Positions 43,560 through 52,447 are shown, numbered from the stretch's first letter. The stretch: DNA of 64,000 nt from an uncultured Tessaracoccus sp. (GCF_947286155.1 NZ_CAMYPD010000003.1:1-64000), one strand, 5' to 3'. Notes: a model not told the origin generated them from the letters alone. Numbers and translations are program-made.

Positions 43560-44152
43560 GTATCGCCAAGCGCGCGTTCGACGTCGTCGCCTCTGCGGTG
43601 GGCCTCGTGGTGCTGTCGCCGGTGTTCCTCGGCGTGGCGGTTGCTATCAAGCTCACCGACGGCGGTCCGGTGTTCTTTCGTCAGGAGCGGGTGGGGATGG
43701 GGGGCCGGGTGTTTCGCATCCACAAGTTCCGCTCGATGCGGGTGGCCAACGAGGGTGCGCTGGTCACCAGCGCCAACGATGCCCGCATCACGCCAGCGGG
43801 CGCGTTCCTGCGCAAGTCGAAACTCGACGAGCTGCCCCAGCTCATCGACGTGCTGGTGGGCGACATGTCCGTGGTGGGGCCGCGCCCTGAGGTGCCGCGC
43901 TATGTCGAGCTGTGGGGTGAGGAGGCCCGTCGGGAGATCCTGAGCGTCAGGCCTGGCATCACCGACCCGGCAGCCATCGCGTTTCGCAACGAGCAGGACG
44001 AGCTGGCCGCCGCCGACGATCCGGAGCGGCACTACGTCGAGGTGATCCTGCCGAAGAAGGTGGCGATGTACCGCGACTACGTGCAACACCGCTCGTTGGT
44101 GGGCGACCTCGCCGTGATCGCGCGCACGTTCGCCGCCGTCGTGCACGGGTGA
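43556..44152 (+). CDS. Initiating undecaprenyl-phosphate sugar-1-phosphate transferase (PglC-like)
   Basis: A 198-residue monotopic phosphoglycosyl transferase. An N-terminal hydrophobic re-entrant segment ([20 protein letters not shown]) precedes [22 protein letters not shown], the catalytic Asp-Glu in [24 protein letters not shown], and GITDPAAI. It transfers a sugar phosphate to the lipid carrier and so starts repeat-unit synthesis. It is of the short PglC size, without the membrane domain of WbaP. The GTG start overlaps the aminotransferase stop. A diNAcBac-type or 4-amino-sugar donor is likely from the neighbours. Confidence 0.92.
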   Translation: MSIAKRAFDVVASAVGLVVLSPVFLGVAVAIKLTDGGPVFFRQERVGMGGRVFRIHKFRSMRVANEGALVTSANDARITPAGAFLRKSKLDELPQLIDVLVGDMSVVGPRPEVPRYVELWGEEARREILSVRPGITDPAAIAFRNEQDELAAADDPERHYVEVILPKKVAMYRDYVQHRSLVGDLAVIARTFAAVVHG

Positions 44153-44235
44153 ACTTGGGCGGCACCAGAGGGTCCGCCATCGTCGCGGGGGCGGTACTAG
44201 ACTGACAGGCAGTTGACCTAGGAGAGACAACGCAG

Positions 44236-44838
44236 ATGGCCGAGCCCAGAATCCTCCCCTCCGCGGACCTCGACGATGACGTGTCGATTGGCGACGGGTC
44301 CTCGATCTGGCATCTCGCGCAGGTGCGCGGCGGCGCCCGAATCGGCGAGAACGTCGTCGTCGGCCGCGGCGCCTACATCGGCACCGGCGTCCACGTCGGC
44401 GACAACTGCAAGATCCAGAACTACGCGCTCGTCTACGAGCCCGCGCATCTCGAGGACGGGGTGTTCATCGGACCCGCCGCGGTGCTCACCAACGACACCT
44501 TCCCGCGCGCCTGCAACCCCGACGGTTCGGTCAAGAGCGCTGACGAGTGGGAGCCCGTCGGAGTGACGTTGAAGCGCGGCGCCTCCGTCGGCGCCCGTGC
44601 CGTGTGCGTAGCCCCCGTCACCATCGGCGAGTGGGCGACGGTGGCCGCCGGCGCAGTCGTCACCCGCGACGTGCCTGCCTACGCGCTCGTGGCCGGCGTG
44701 CCTGCCCGCCGCATCAAGTGGGTAGGCCGCTCCGGTTTCCCGCTGGAGGCCACCGGGGAACACACGTTCCGCGACCCGAAGACCGGCGACGAGTTTGAAC
44801 AGCACGGTGAGGCCCTCACCCTCGTGAAAGAAGCATGA
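44236..44838 (+). CDS. Left-handed beta-helix acetyltransferase (WbpD-like)
   Basis: A 200-residue hexapeptide-repeat acetyltransferase with repeated turns such as IGDGSSIWHLAQV, IGENVVVGRGAYIGTGV and VTIGEWATVAAGAVV. It matches the WbpD/WlbB type, which acetylates the 3-amino group of UDP-GlcNAc(3NH2)A. The AGGAGAG before the ATG at 44236 is a good site. It heads an operon with an aminotransferase (4 nt overlap) and an oxidoreductase, exactly the D-E-B set. Confidence 0.88.
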   Translation: MAEPRILPSADLDDDVSIGDGSSIWHLAQVRGGARIGENVVVGRGAYIGTGVHVGDNCKIQNYALVYEPAHLEDGVFIGPAAVLTNDTFPRACNPDGSVKSADEWEPVGVTLKRGASVGARAVCVAPVTIGEWATVAAGAVVTRDVPAYALVAGVPARRIKWVGRSGFPLEATGEHTFRDPKTGDEFEQHGEALTLVKEA

Positions 44839-45929
44839 TGTCTGAAGCATTCATTCCCCCAGCCAAGCCGATCATCGGCGACGAGGAACGCGCCGCCGTC
44901 GACCGCGTTCTGCGCTCGGGCATGATCGCCCAGGGCCCAGAGGTCGCCGCCTTCGAGCAAGAGTTCGCCGAGCACTTCAAGTTGGGCCGCGCCTGCGTCG
45001 CGGTGAATTCCGGCACGTCCGGCCTCCACCTCGGGCTGCTGAGCGCCGGCATCGGCGCCGGCGACGAGGTGATCGTCCCATCGTTCACGTTCGCAGCGAC
45101 GGCCAACTCCGTGGCCCTCACCGGCGCCACCCCCGTCTTCGCCGACATCGCGCTCGACGACTTCACGCTCGATCCGGCCTCCGTCGAAGCGTCGATCACC
45201 GAGCGCACGAAAGCGATCATGCCGGTGCACCTCTACGGCCATCCGGCCAAGATGAGCCAGCTTCGCGCCATCGCCAGCCAGCACGACCTCCTGCTGTTCG
45301 AGGACGCGGCGCAGGCGCACGGTGCGTCACTTGGCGGCACCCCCGTCGGCGCATTCGGCGCATTCGCGATGTTCTCCCTGTATCCGACGAAGAACATGAC
45401 CTCCGGCGAGGGCGGCATGGTCTCCTGCGCGGATGCGACGATCGAACGAGGCGTGCGCCTCTACCGCAACCAGGGGATGCTGCAGCAGTACCACAACGAG
45501 GTCGTCGGGCTGAACAACCGCATGACCGACATCCACGCCGCCATCGGGCGCGTGCAGCTCACCAAGGTGGACGCCTGGACGCAGACCCGCCAGGGCAACG
45601 CGGCCTTCCTCTCCGCGAACCTGGAGGGCGTCGTCGTGCCGGCTGTAGCGGAGGGAGCAGTGCACGTCTACCACCAGTACACCGTGCGGGTGGCCGAGGA
45701 TCGCGACGGCTTGGCGAAGGCGCTGAAGGAGGAGTACAACATCGGCTCCGGGATGTTCTATCCCGTGCCAAATCACCGCCTGAAGCCATTCCAGTCGGCG
45801 GTGGATCTGCCCAACACGGAACTGGCGGCGAAGGAGTGTCTGTCGCTGCCGGTGCATCCGTCGCTCTCACAGGGCGATCTGGAGCGCATCGTCGCCGCCG
45901 TCAACGCCCTCGTGAAGGCGGGTGCATGA
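44835..45929 (+). CDS. DegT-family aminotransferase (WbpE-like)
   Basis: A 364-residue PLP enzyme with IPPAKPIIGDEE, SGMIAQGPEV, FEDAAQAHG and PLP lysine in SLYPTKNMTSGEGG. Its neighbours suggest it aminates the 3-keto group of the UDP-GlcNAc-derived uronic acid. Two adjacent ATG codons are possible; the first overlaps the previous stop. It overlaps the oxidoreductase gene by 4 nt. Confidence 0.88.
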   Translation: MMSEAFIPPAKPIIGDEERAAVDRVLRSGMIAQGPEVAAFEQEFAEHFKLGRACVAVNSGTSGLHLGLLSAGIGAGDEVIVPSFTFAATANSVALTGATPVFADIALDDFTLDPASVEASITERTKAIMPVHLYGHPAKMSQLRAIASQHDLLLFEDAAQAHGASLGGTPVGAFGAFAMFSLYPTKNMTSGEGGMVSCADATIERGVRLYRNQGMLQQYHNEVVGLNNRMTDIHAAIGRVQLTKVDAWTQTRQGNAAFLSANLEGVVVPAVAEGAVHVYHQYTVRVAEDRDGLAKALKEEYNIGSGMFYPVPNHRLKPFQSAVDLPNTELAAKECLSLPVHPSLSQGDLERIVAAVNALVKAGA

Positions 45930-46921
45930 TGGCGAACCTCCGCGCTGGTCTCATCGGTTTGGGCATGATGGGACGCCACCATGCCCGCAATCTGCGTGCC
46001 ATCGACGGGGTGAACCTCGTCGCGGTGGCCGATGCCCAGGGCGATCCGCACGGCCTGGCGGGCGATCTGCCAGTCCTCCCCGACGTGCATGCGCTGCTCG
46101 AGCAGGGCCTCGACTACGTGGTGGTGGCCGCCCCGACGATGTTCCACGAGGAGATCGGCATCGCGATCGCGGAGGCAGGCGTCGCAGCGCTCATTGAGAA
46201 GCCCTTGGCCAAGACCCCCGACGGCGCGCGGCAGCTCGTCGACGCGTTCGGCAGCCGCAACATCGTCGCCGCAGTCGGGCACATCGAGCGGTACAACCCC
46301 GCGCTCCAGCAGCTCCGTGCACGACTCGAAGCCGGTGAGTTGGGAGAGCTGTACCAGGTCGTCACCCGTCGTCAGGGGCCATTTCCTGCACGCATCGCCG
46401 ACGTCGGCGTCGTGAAAGACCTCGCCTCGCACGACATCGATCTCACCGCATGGGTCACCCAACGTGACTACGAGTGGGTGGCGGCACGATCGGTATTCAA
46501 AGCGGGGCGCGAATACGAGGACATGGTCTCCGCCACCTGTTCCCTGACCGGAGGGTTGATGTCCAACCATCTGGTCAACTGGCTCACGCCCACCAAGGAG
46601 CGTCTGACCGCGGTCACTGGCGAGAAGGGCATGTTCGTCGCCGACACGCTCACCGCCGACCTGTCGTTCTACGCCAACGCATCCGTGCAGCAGACGTGGG
46701 ACGACCTCGCACGCTTCCGTGGCGTGGCGGAAGGCGATGTGACCCGGTTCGCGTTCCCGAAGCAGGAGCCGCTGCGCACCGAACACGAGCGATTCCGCGA
46801 CGCGGTGCTGGGCAAGGAGTCTGACATCGTGACATTGGAGCAGGGCGCACAAGTGGTGCGTGTCTGTGAGGCGATGATCGAGTCTGCGCGCACCAACGCA
46901 TTCATCGACGTGCGCCCGTGA
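45926..46921 (+). CDS. Gfo/Idh/MocA-family oxidoreductase (WbpB-like)
   Basis: A 331-residue NAD-dependent oxidoreductase. It has LRAGLIGLGMMGRHHARNL at the N-terminus, the EKPLAKT catalytic lysine segment, and VGHIERYNPALQQL typical of the 3-dehydrogenases WbpB/WlbA. Together with the adjacent aminotransferase and acetyltransferase it would form the 3-acetamido group of a 2,3-diacetamido uronic acid. The ATG at 45926 overlaps the aminotransferase stop by 4 nt. Confidence 0.9.
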   Translation: MMANLRAGLIGLGMMGRHHARNLRAIDGVNLVAVADAQGDPHGLAGDLPVLPDVHALLEQGLDYVVVAAPTMFHEEIGIAIAEAGVAALIEKPLAKTPDGARQLVDAFGSRNIVAAVGHIERYNPALQQLRARLEAGELGELYQVVTRRQGPFPARIADVGVVKDLASHDIDLTAWVTQRDYEWVAARSVFKAGREYEDMVSATCSLTGGLMSNHLVNWLTPTKERLTAVTGEKGMFVADTLTADLSFYANASVQQTWDDLARFRGVAEGDVTRFAFPKQEPLRTEHERFRDAVLGKESDIVTLEQGAQVVRVCEAMIESARTNAFIDVRP

Positions 46922-46963
46922 GATTTCCCTCGAATCGGCGCCGGGCGTGGGAATATGGGCTGC

Positions 46964-48265
46964 GTGAAGGCTGTCGAGAATGACGAGTTCATTCGTCGGG
47001 GCAACCGTGTTGCGTGGGCGTTTGTTCCCTATCTCGCGCTGTGCCAGGCGGTACAACTCGCCTACCGAGTACCGGGCGCGCGGTTCCTGACGTTCGAGCT
47101 CATCGCGCTCGTCGTGTTAACGCTGGTGACCGCGCCCTGGTGGCTGGGCCGACGGCGCGAGCTCGGGAAAGCGACGTGGTGGCTCGTCGGATCGTTCCTC
47201 GCGGTCGTGGTCTACGGCATCGTGGCCCTGCCTTTCCACGCACCTGCGGTCGTGACGACCGCGGGGGGTGGCGTCGTACCACTGCAGTATCTGGTGGTCC
47301 CGTTGTTGAATGCGGGGCTCGCCACCCTCACTGGGCTCGGAATGATCCTGGCCGCTGAGCCGAAACTCCGGTTGCGCATCGTCGCGGCTGCCGGAGCGGC
47401 GTCGCTCGTCGTCGCCTTCATCGGATGGCCCTTCCAGTCCCAGTATCGGCGCTCGATACGGCTCGCCACCGGGCAAGGTGGGGCCGCGGTGGTGCACGTG
47501 ATCTTTCTGCTGCTCATCGCGGTGGGGCTTGCGGAGTTCCTGCGACGCGGCGGCAACCGCAAGCTCGGCATCGGGCTGATGCTCGGCGCCATGGTCGCGA
47601 CGTTGGCGACGCAGTCGCGCGGCGCACTGCTGACGCTGGGCGCGTTCGTCGTGCTCCTGGCGCTGGGGTGGGTGCTCAATGGCACGCGCAGCATCTGGAA
47701 GCTGTGGCCTCTGGCGTTGGCCTTGGTTCTGGGGGTGGCGCTGGCGCCGTTGGTGCCCGGCTTCGACCGAATCTTCAGCCTTTCCGACACCAAACGGTCC
47801 GCCAATCTCACGGCTGCGCTCGGGCTGTGGAATGAGGACTGGTCGACGCGCATCTTCGGTGTGGGCTCGGGGCACGCTTGGCCGTGGCCTGCGTATGAAT
47901 CCGGTTTGTACCGCTTCCCCCCGGAGGGGCATTCAGGCCAACGCCCGACCGCGTACGGCGACCTCTTGCTCACCCCGCACTCAACGCCCCTCGCGCTGCT
48001 GGTGGAGCACGGCCTCGTAGGAGTCCTCGCCGGCGCAATCATGGGCGTGGCGGTGCTGGTGCTCTGGTGGCGTTCGCGGGCGTCGCTGTCCAGGCTCGCG
48101 GTGGCGAGCGCTGTGCTGGCGTCGCTGATGGCGTTCCTGTTCGACACCTACCTGTTGCGCAACTTCGGCATCAGCCTGTGGTGGTGGGCATGCATCGCGC
48201 TGGTGGCGACGTGGAAGGAACCGGGCCCCGACGATGCTCCCTCGCCCAGTGGGCTGACCGACTGA
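46964..48265 (+). CDS. O-antigen polymerase/ligase-like membrane protein, tandem paralogue 1
   Basis: A 433-residue membrane protein with about 11 segments and a large extracytoplasmic loop containing GVGSGHAWPWPAYESGLYRF and LTPHSTPLALLVEHGLVG. The HSTPL plus VEHG block corresponds to the Wzy_C/WaaL-like superfamily. The following gene is a paralogue of the same length with nearly the same loop. I chose the GTG at 46964 because both copies then have 433 codons and align from the first residues; an ATG at 46955 is possible. It could polymerise or ligate the glycan; which one is not decidable from sequence. Confidence 0.78.
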   Translation: MKAVENDEFIRRGNRVAWAFVPYLALCQAVQLAYRVPGARFLTFELIALVVLTLVTAPWWLGRRRELGKATWWLVGSFLAVVVYGIVALPFHAPAVVTTAGGGVVPLQYLVVPLLNAGLATLTGLGMILAAEPKLRLRIVAAAGAASLVVAFIGWPFQSQYRRSIRLATGQGGAAVVHVIFLLLIAVGLAEFLRRGGNRKLGIGLMLGAMVATLATQSRGALLTLGAFVVLLALGWVLNGTRSIWKLWPLALALVLGVALAPLVPGFDRIFSLSDTKRSANLTAALGLWNEDWSTRIFGVGSGHAWPWPAYESGLYRFPPEGHSGQRPTAYGDLLLTPHSTPLALLVEHGLVGVLAGAIMGVAVLVLWWRSRASLSRLAVASAVLASLMAFLFDTYLLRNFGISLWWWACIALVATWKEPGPDDAPSPSGLTD

Positions 48266-48417
48266 GCGCTGACGAGCGCACCGGCGGCATGAGCAAGCAC
48301 CCGCGAGGCGCGTTGCACGGACGAGCCGCCGTCTTCGTCATACCGATCCGATAACGTTCCTCGCCTTTCGCCTCTCTGCGGCTTCGGTTGACCCTCAACG
48401 GGTGCAACCATGGCCGG

Positions 48418-49719
48418 GTGCAGCCAACCGTCGAAACCGAGCAGTTCCGCCTGAGGGGGAACCGGATCGCTTGGGCGTTCGTACCCTACGTGGCGTTCTG
48501 CCAGGCTGTGCAGCTGGCGTTTCCGGTTCCTGGCATGCGCTGGTTCACTTTCGAGTTCTTCGCGCTGATCCTCATCGTGTGTGTCACATCCCCCTGGTGG
48601 AGCCGTCGCTGGCGTGAATTGCAGGCGACGACGCTCGTCGCCGCCGGCGCGTTCCTGGCGTTGGTGGCGTATGGGCTGGTGTTGCTGTTCCTCTATCCCC
48701 CGCCCGTGGTGCGCACGCCTGGCGGCGGGGTGATGCCGCGCTACTACGAGGTGGTTCCGCTACTCAGCGCGGCGTTGACCGTCGTCGCGGGCTTCGGCGT
48801 CGTGCTGGCCGCAGAGCGCCGCTTTCGGTTGCGGATCCTCACCGTCGCCGGTGCCGCCGCGGTGGTGGTGTCGTTCCTGGGTTGGCCGTTCCAGTCTGCG
48901 TATCGCGGATACGTGCGGCTCGCGACGGGGCAGGGCGGCGCTGCGATTATTCACGTGATGTTCCTACTCATCATGTCGCTGGGGCTCGCGCAGTTCGCGC
49001 GCGGCTCCCGTCCGCGGCTGGGGATGGCGATCGTCGTCGGCGGGCTCGGCGCCCTCATCGCGACGCAGTCGCGCGGGGCGTTCATCAACGTCGCTGCCTG
49101 GGTGGGGTTGATCGTCGTGGGTTGGCTCATCTCGCATCCGCGCGACGCGAAGCGCCTCTGGCCGTTGGGTGCTGCGGCGCTGGTGGGGCTCGTCGCGCTG
49201 CCATTCATTCCGGGGATCGACCGCATCACAGATTTTTGGGATCCGAAGCGGGCAAAGAACATCGACAACGCCTTGGAGCTGTGGGGGGAGCAGCCACTCG
49301 GCCAGATGTTCGGGCTCGGCCCGGGTTCGGTGTGGCCGTGGCCGGCCTACGAGTCCGGGCTCTACCCGATGCCCGAAGAGGGGTACGCCGGGTTCCAGCC
49401 TTCCGAGATGGGGAACGTACTTCTCACGCCCCATTCGACGCCGCTGCAGATCCTGGTGGAGTTCGGCATTCCGGGCGTCATCCTGGGCGCCGTGATGGGC
49501 ATCGCACTGCTCGTGGGTTGGTGGCGCGCCCGCACGACGCTACCTCGGTTGATCGTGGCGAGCGCAGTGTTGGCTTGCCTGGTGGCCTTCCTCGTCGATA
49601 CGTATCTACTGCGAAACTTCGGCATCAGCCTGTGGTGGTGGGCATGCGTCGCACTCGTGGCAACGTGGGAGGCACCACGCCCCGACGACGCGCCCGCGCT
49701 CAGTGAGCCAACTGGCTGA
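48418..49719 (+). CDS. O-antigen polymerase/ligase-like membrane protein, tandem paralogue 2
   Basis: A 433-residue paralogue of the preceding gene, sharing RRGNRVAWAFVPY-like start (here LRGNRIAWAFVPY), LATGQGGAA, TQSRGA, WPWPAYESGLYPMP and LTPHSTPLQILVEFG, and the C-terminal DTYLLRNFGISLWWWAC. The loop and C-terminus are almost identical, while the membrane segments in the middle differ more. Start GTG 48418 parallels the first copy. It arose by tandem duplication; the copies may have different acceptor or repeat-unit specificity. Confidence 0.78.
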   Translation: MQPTVETEQFRLRGNRIAWAFVPYVAFCQAVQLAFPVPGMRWFTFEFFALILIVCVTSPWWSRRWRELQATTLVAAGAFLALVAYGLVLLFLYPPPVVRTPGGGVMPRYYEVVPLLSAALTVVAGFGVVLAAERRFRLRILTVAGAAAVVVSFLGWPFQSAYRGYVRLATGQGGAAIIHVMFLLIMSLGLAQFARGSRPRLGMAIVVGGLGALIATQSRGAFINVAAWVGLIVVGWLISHPRDAKRLWPLGAAALVGLVALPFIPGIDRITDFWDPKRAKNIDNALELWGEQPLGQMFGLGPGSVWPWPAYESGLYPMPEEGYAGFQPSEMGNVLLTPHSTPLQILVEFGIPGVILGAVMGIALLVGWWRARTTLPRLIVASAVLACLVAFLVDTYLLRNFGISLWWWACVALVATWEAPRPDDAPALSEPTG

Positions 49720-49844
49720 CGTTCCCGACCACCGGCTGGGGTGAGTAGACCCGGGCAGCGGGAATGCGACGGGGCCTCGCCCAACGCGCGCGGCTCGCAG
49801 ATCACCCAACAAAGATCGTGCCTGAGCGAAGTGGGCGCCGAACC

Positions 49845-49850
49845 TATAGT
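49845..49850 (+). promoter_or_regulatory. -10 element of a likely leaderless gene
   Basis: TATAGT lies 7 bp before a GTG (49858) that is in frame with, and adjacent to, the ATG at 49861. No ribosome site is present, which suggests that transcription starts at or next to the initiation codon. No clear -35 box. Confidence 0.5.
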
Positions 49851-49857
49851 GGAAACT

Positions 49858-50328
49858 GTGATGCGCGCACCTTCCGAACAAACACCCGTTCGCTGGCCAG
49901 GTGGTCGGGTCATCGCTGCCGTACTCCTGTTCATGATGCTCGTAGCGGGGGCAGCGCTGGTGTTCTTGCCGATCGGCTGGCAGCTGAACCGTTTCGTCGT
50001 GTGGCTGTACTACTTCAATCGGAACACCTTCGGCATCCGCGGCATTTCCGTGGATGGTTACGCATTTGCCCTGAATGTCCTGTTGTTTTTCGTCCCGACG
50101 GTGCTCCTCACCATCGTGTTCCCCCGTGTCCGCCGCTGGATATGGCCGCTGCTGGGGTTCTGCCTGTCTCTGGGAATCGAGACGGTGCAGTGGCGCTATC
50201 TTCCCCGTGAGGCCGGCTGGGATGACGTCGTCGCCAACACCCTCGGAGCCTGCCTGGGGGCGATCTGCATCGGTCTGTGGCGCCGCTTCCGGACACAGAG
50301 GGCAGTGGGACGCCCCGGTACGAGGTGA
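49858..50328 (+). CDS. VanZ-like family membrane protein
   Basis: A 156-residue protein with about four membrane segments. The C-terminal part, SLGIETVQWRYLPREAGWDDVVANTLGACLG, follows the VanZ pattern (E-x-x-Q, then D-x-x-x-N-x-x-G). VanZ proteins give low-level glycopeptide resistance or have cell-envelope roles of unknown mechanism. The start is GTG 49858 or ATG 49861, with a -10 box immediately upstream, so the mRNA is probably leaderless. It stands at the end of the polysaccharide locus and may be part of envelope maintenance. Confidence 0.8.
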   Translation: MMRAPSEQTPVRWPGGRVIAAVLLFMMLVAGAALVFLPIGWQLNRFVVWLYYFNRNTFGIRGISVDGYAFALNVLLFFVPTVLLTIVFPRVRRWIWPLLGFCLSLGIETVQWRYLPREAGWDDVVANTLGACLGAICIGLWRRFRTQRAVGRPGTR

Positions 50329-50642
50329 CGTCTACTCAGGGGGTGTCCCAGATAATCCCCTAGTCAGGGGTGATGCAGGAGTGCCAATGTGGTCTCGGTC
50401 GAAGTCGTCCTCGCACTATGGCGTGCTGTCGACGCCTTCTGGAATCGGTCCGCCCGGGTGCTCCGAGTCACACTGCGTGCCGTAGTGCCTCGCTCCGTTC
50501 TTGGCATGGCCCAGTCGCGAGCCCTGCACAGGAAGCGACTAGATGTAGTTGGTGTTCTCGTCGCCCGACTAGACGCCAGCCTCGAACGCTCCATGTCGGA
50601 CTGCCCAGGATTCGTCGTTCTACAACCCAGCGCACCCCGATT

Positions 50643-50659
50643 CTTGGGAAAATCCCAAG
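50643..50659. promoter_or_regulatory. Palindromic operator before HTH-ImmA/IrrE gene
   Basis: CTTGGGA-AAA-TCCCAAG is a perfect 7+3+7 palindrome ending 20 bp before the ATG at 50680. The encoded protein begins with an HTH domain, so autoregulation through this site is likely. Confidence 0.6.
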
Positions 50660-50679
50660 AGTGCTCTAGGATGGCACCC

Positions 50680-51762
50680 ATGAACCCCAGCATTGGCGAG
50701 CGGGTGCTCGAGGCGCTCCCAGCAGGCACCCCCCAGAAGGAGATCGCGCGTCAGGTCGGCATGACCGAGGACGCCTTCTCGCGCGCTCTGCGGGGCCAGC
50801 GTGGCTTCTCAGCCCTCGAACTAGCACGTCTGGCGGAGATCCTAGACCAAGACATCCACCTGCTGATCACTGGTGAGCCCGACCCGAACCGGCTCGTGGT
50901 GTCGGGACGCCACAACTTTGACCGAGAGACGTGGGCGCGGAGTATCGACGGAGGCGAGGGGGACAAGGCCGTTTTGTCTGACGTACTCCTTGCCTACCGG
51001 CAGGCGGAGTGGGTCCACTCGCTGAAGCCCAGCCGCGTACCTTCTGATCTGCGCCAAGTGCGTGAAGCCCTTGGAGCGGACTTTGTCCCTCAGTTCATCG
51101 ACCGCCTCGCCGCCATGGAGATCGACACGGTGCGGCTGTCAGGGCTCAGCACCGCCTACTCGCTCCATGTCGGGGCGCGCGCCGTGATGGTCATTCCTGA
51201 GACGGGCAACTGGTTCAAGGAGAACTTTGACCTCGCCCACGAGTTGGCCCATCTGGTCCTTGGACACGAAGGCGTGTGGGCCTCCCCGGACCGCGAGGTA
51301 AGCCGGGAGGAGTCTGCTGCGAACGGGTTCGCCGCCGAGTTGCTCCTGCCCCAGGAGGAGATGCGAGCACTCGACTGGACTACCGTCTCTCCTGAAAACC
51401 TTGCGGCGCTGATCTGGGGTTGGGGAGTGTCGACTCAGACTGTGAAGTTTCGCTTGGACACTCTCCGCCTCCAGGTGTCTCCCCAAACTCAGTCGCTGTT
51501 GGACCTGACCACGCAGGGGCTACTCCGGCGGCACTGGAAGCACGACGCCGTGGGTGACGCGATCACGGAACGGATGACACTGGCGAGCGCACGGCGGTTC
51601 CCTGCGTGGCTCACTGAGGCGCACGTTGAAGGTGTGGCTAGAGGGCGCCTTCAGAAAGGCACACTCGCTTGGATGCTGGGAGTCGACCCAGAGGCCCTCG
51701 AGGTGGAACAGCCGCCAGCACCGACCATGAGTGACTCCGACCTGATGTCCCTGCTCGGATAG
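50680..51762 (+). CDS. HTH and ImmA/IrrE metallopeptidase domain protein
   Basis: A 360-residue protein. Residues 1-60 form a Cro/C1-type HTH (KEIARQVGMTEDAFSRALRG, then FSALELARLAEIL). The middle has the ImmA/IrrE zinc-peptidase motif in FDLAHELAHLVLGHEG (HExxH) and, 30 residues later, EESAANGFAAELLLP supplying the third ligand. Such proteins cleave or sense repressors and often act as antitoxin or regulator of an adjacent toxin. I chose the ATG at 50680, which has AGGA 8-9 bases upstream; ATG 50671 is an alternative. The PIN-like gene follows 10 bp later. Confidence 0.82.
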   Translation: MNPSIGERVLEALPAGTPQKEIARQVGMTEDAFSRALRGQRGFSALELARLAEILDQDIHLLITGEPDPNRLVVSGRHNFDRETWARSIDGGEGDKAVLSDVLLAYRQAEWVHSLKPSRVPSDLRQVREALGADFVPQFIDRLAAMEIDTVRLSGLSTAYSLHVGARAVMVIPETGNWFKENFDLAHELAHLVLGHEGVWASPDREVSREESAANGFAAELLLPQEEMRALDWTTVSPENLAALIWGWGVSTQTVKFRLDTLRLQVSPQTQSLLDLTTQGLLRRHWKHDAVGDAITERMTLASARRFPAWLTEAHVEGVARGRLQKGTLAWMLGVDPEALEVEQPPAPTMSDSDLMSLLG

Positions 51763-51772
51763 CCTGACAGGG

Positions 51773-52228
51773 GTGCAAACGATCGAGACTCGACGGCTGG
51801 TGTTTCCGGACACCACCGTGCTCGTCAACTTCGCTTTGGTGAACGAGATGTCACTCTTGGAGCGTCTCGTCGGAGGCAATGGCCGTTGGTGTGACACCGT
51901 CGCGAGCGAATGCCAGGATCAGAGCAAGAAACAGGGGTTACCTCAGATGCGTAGGGCTGATGACATCTCCGGGTTGTCCCGGGTCATCAAGTCATTGGTG
52001 GTGGCAGACGACAAGGCAGTACCACAGCGTTTGGCCGACTTGGATCTCCACCCAACAATTCAATCAACCACCTCATGGCACCTCTTTCGGGTAGCCCACT
52101 GGAAGGGCTATATCAACCGGGAGCGGTTCGGCGAGATTCGACGAGTCCTGTTAGCGCACGGGCGAGGTTGCCCTGATGACGTTCGCGATCCGGCCAAGTT
52201 CGCTGTGTGGATTACTCCTCCGTCGTGA
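51773..52228 (+). CDS. PIN-like putative toxin paired with HTH-ImmA/IrrE protein
   Basis: A 151-residue protein beginning RRLVFPDTTVLVNFALVNE, which matches the first strand and catalytic Asp of PIN nucleases, followed by ERLVG and CDTVASECQDQ. Further catalytic acids (VVADDKAVPQR, ADLDLHP) are less regular than in the toxin at 27346, so it is a divergent PIN-like protein. The GTG start is 10 bp after the HTH-ImmA/IrrE stop, which suggests a two-gene module. A role as toxin or abortive-infection nuclease is inference from this pairing. Confidence 0.65.
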   Translation: MQTIETRRLVFPDTTVLVNFALVNEMSLLERLVGGNGRWCDTVASECQDQSKKQGLPQMRRADDISGLSRVIKSLVVADDKAVPQRLADLDLHPTIQSTTSWHLFRVAHWKGYINRERFGEIRRVLLAHGRGCPDDVRDPAKFAVWITPPS

Positions 52229-52397
52229 CTGAGACAGGAAGCGCATCCTTGCCCCTCGCCATCAGGAGCACCCCGCCAGCCCAGACCTCAGGGGCGCGGG
52301 CGTTGGCCAGGATCGAGATGACGAGGGTGGTTCTCGGCTAGCAGTCGTGGGAGATCATTGAAGTTCGCGGGCAGTTAATTATCCCATGTGGCCCTTT

Positions 52398-52447
52398 GAT
52401 GCCTTGGGTCATAATTAATGAGCGAGTTAATTATGACCCAAGGCATC
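52398..52447. repeat. AT-rich palindrome, left copy (21-bp perfect arms)
   Basis: GATGCCTTGGGTCATAATTA plus A (52398-52418), spacer TGAGCGAG, and the exact inverse at 52427-52447. The inner part ATAATTAA...TTAATTAT is shared with the right copy at 54218. It overlaps the stop codon of the RecG-like gene piece. An additional half-site AGTTAATTAT lies at about 52374. Confidence 0.9.

Noticed and set aside
52398..52447. AT-rich perfect palindrome as a simple terminator for the convergent genes.
   Set aside because: It has no T-run, a second copy with the same core lies in a promoter position at 54218, and a 21-bp perfect stem exceeds normal terminators, so a terminator role alone does not explain it.
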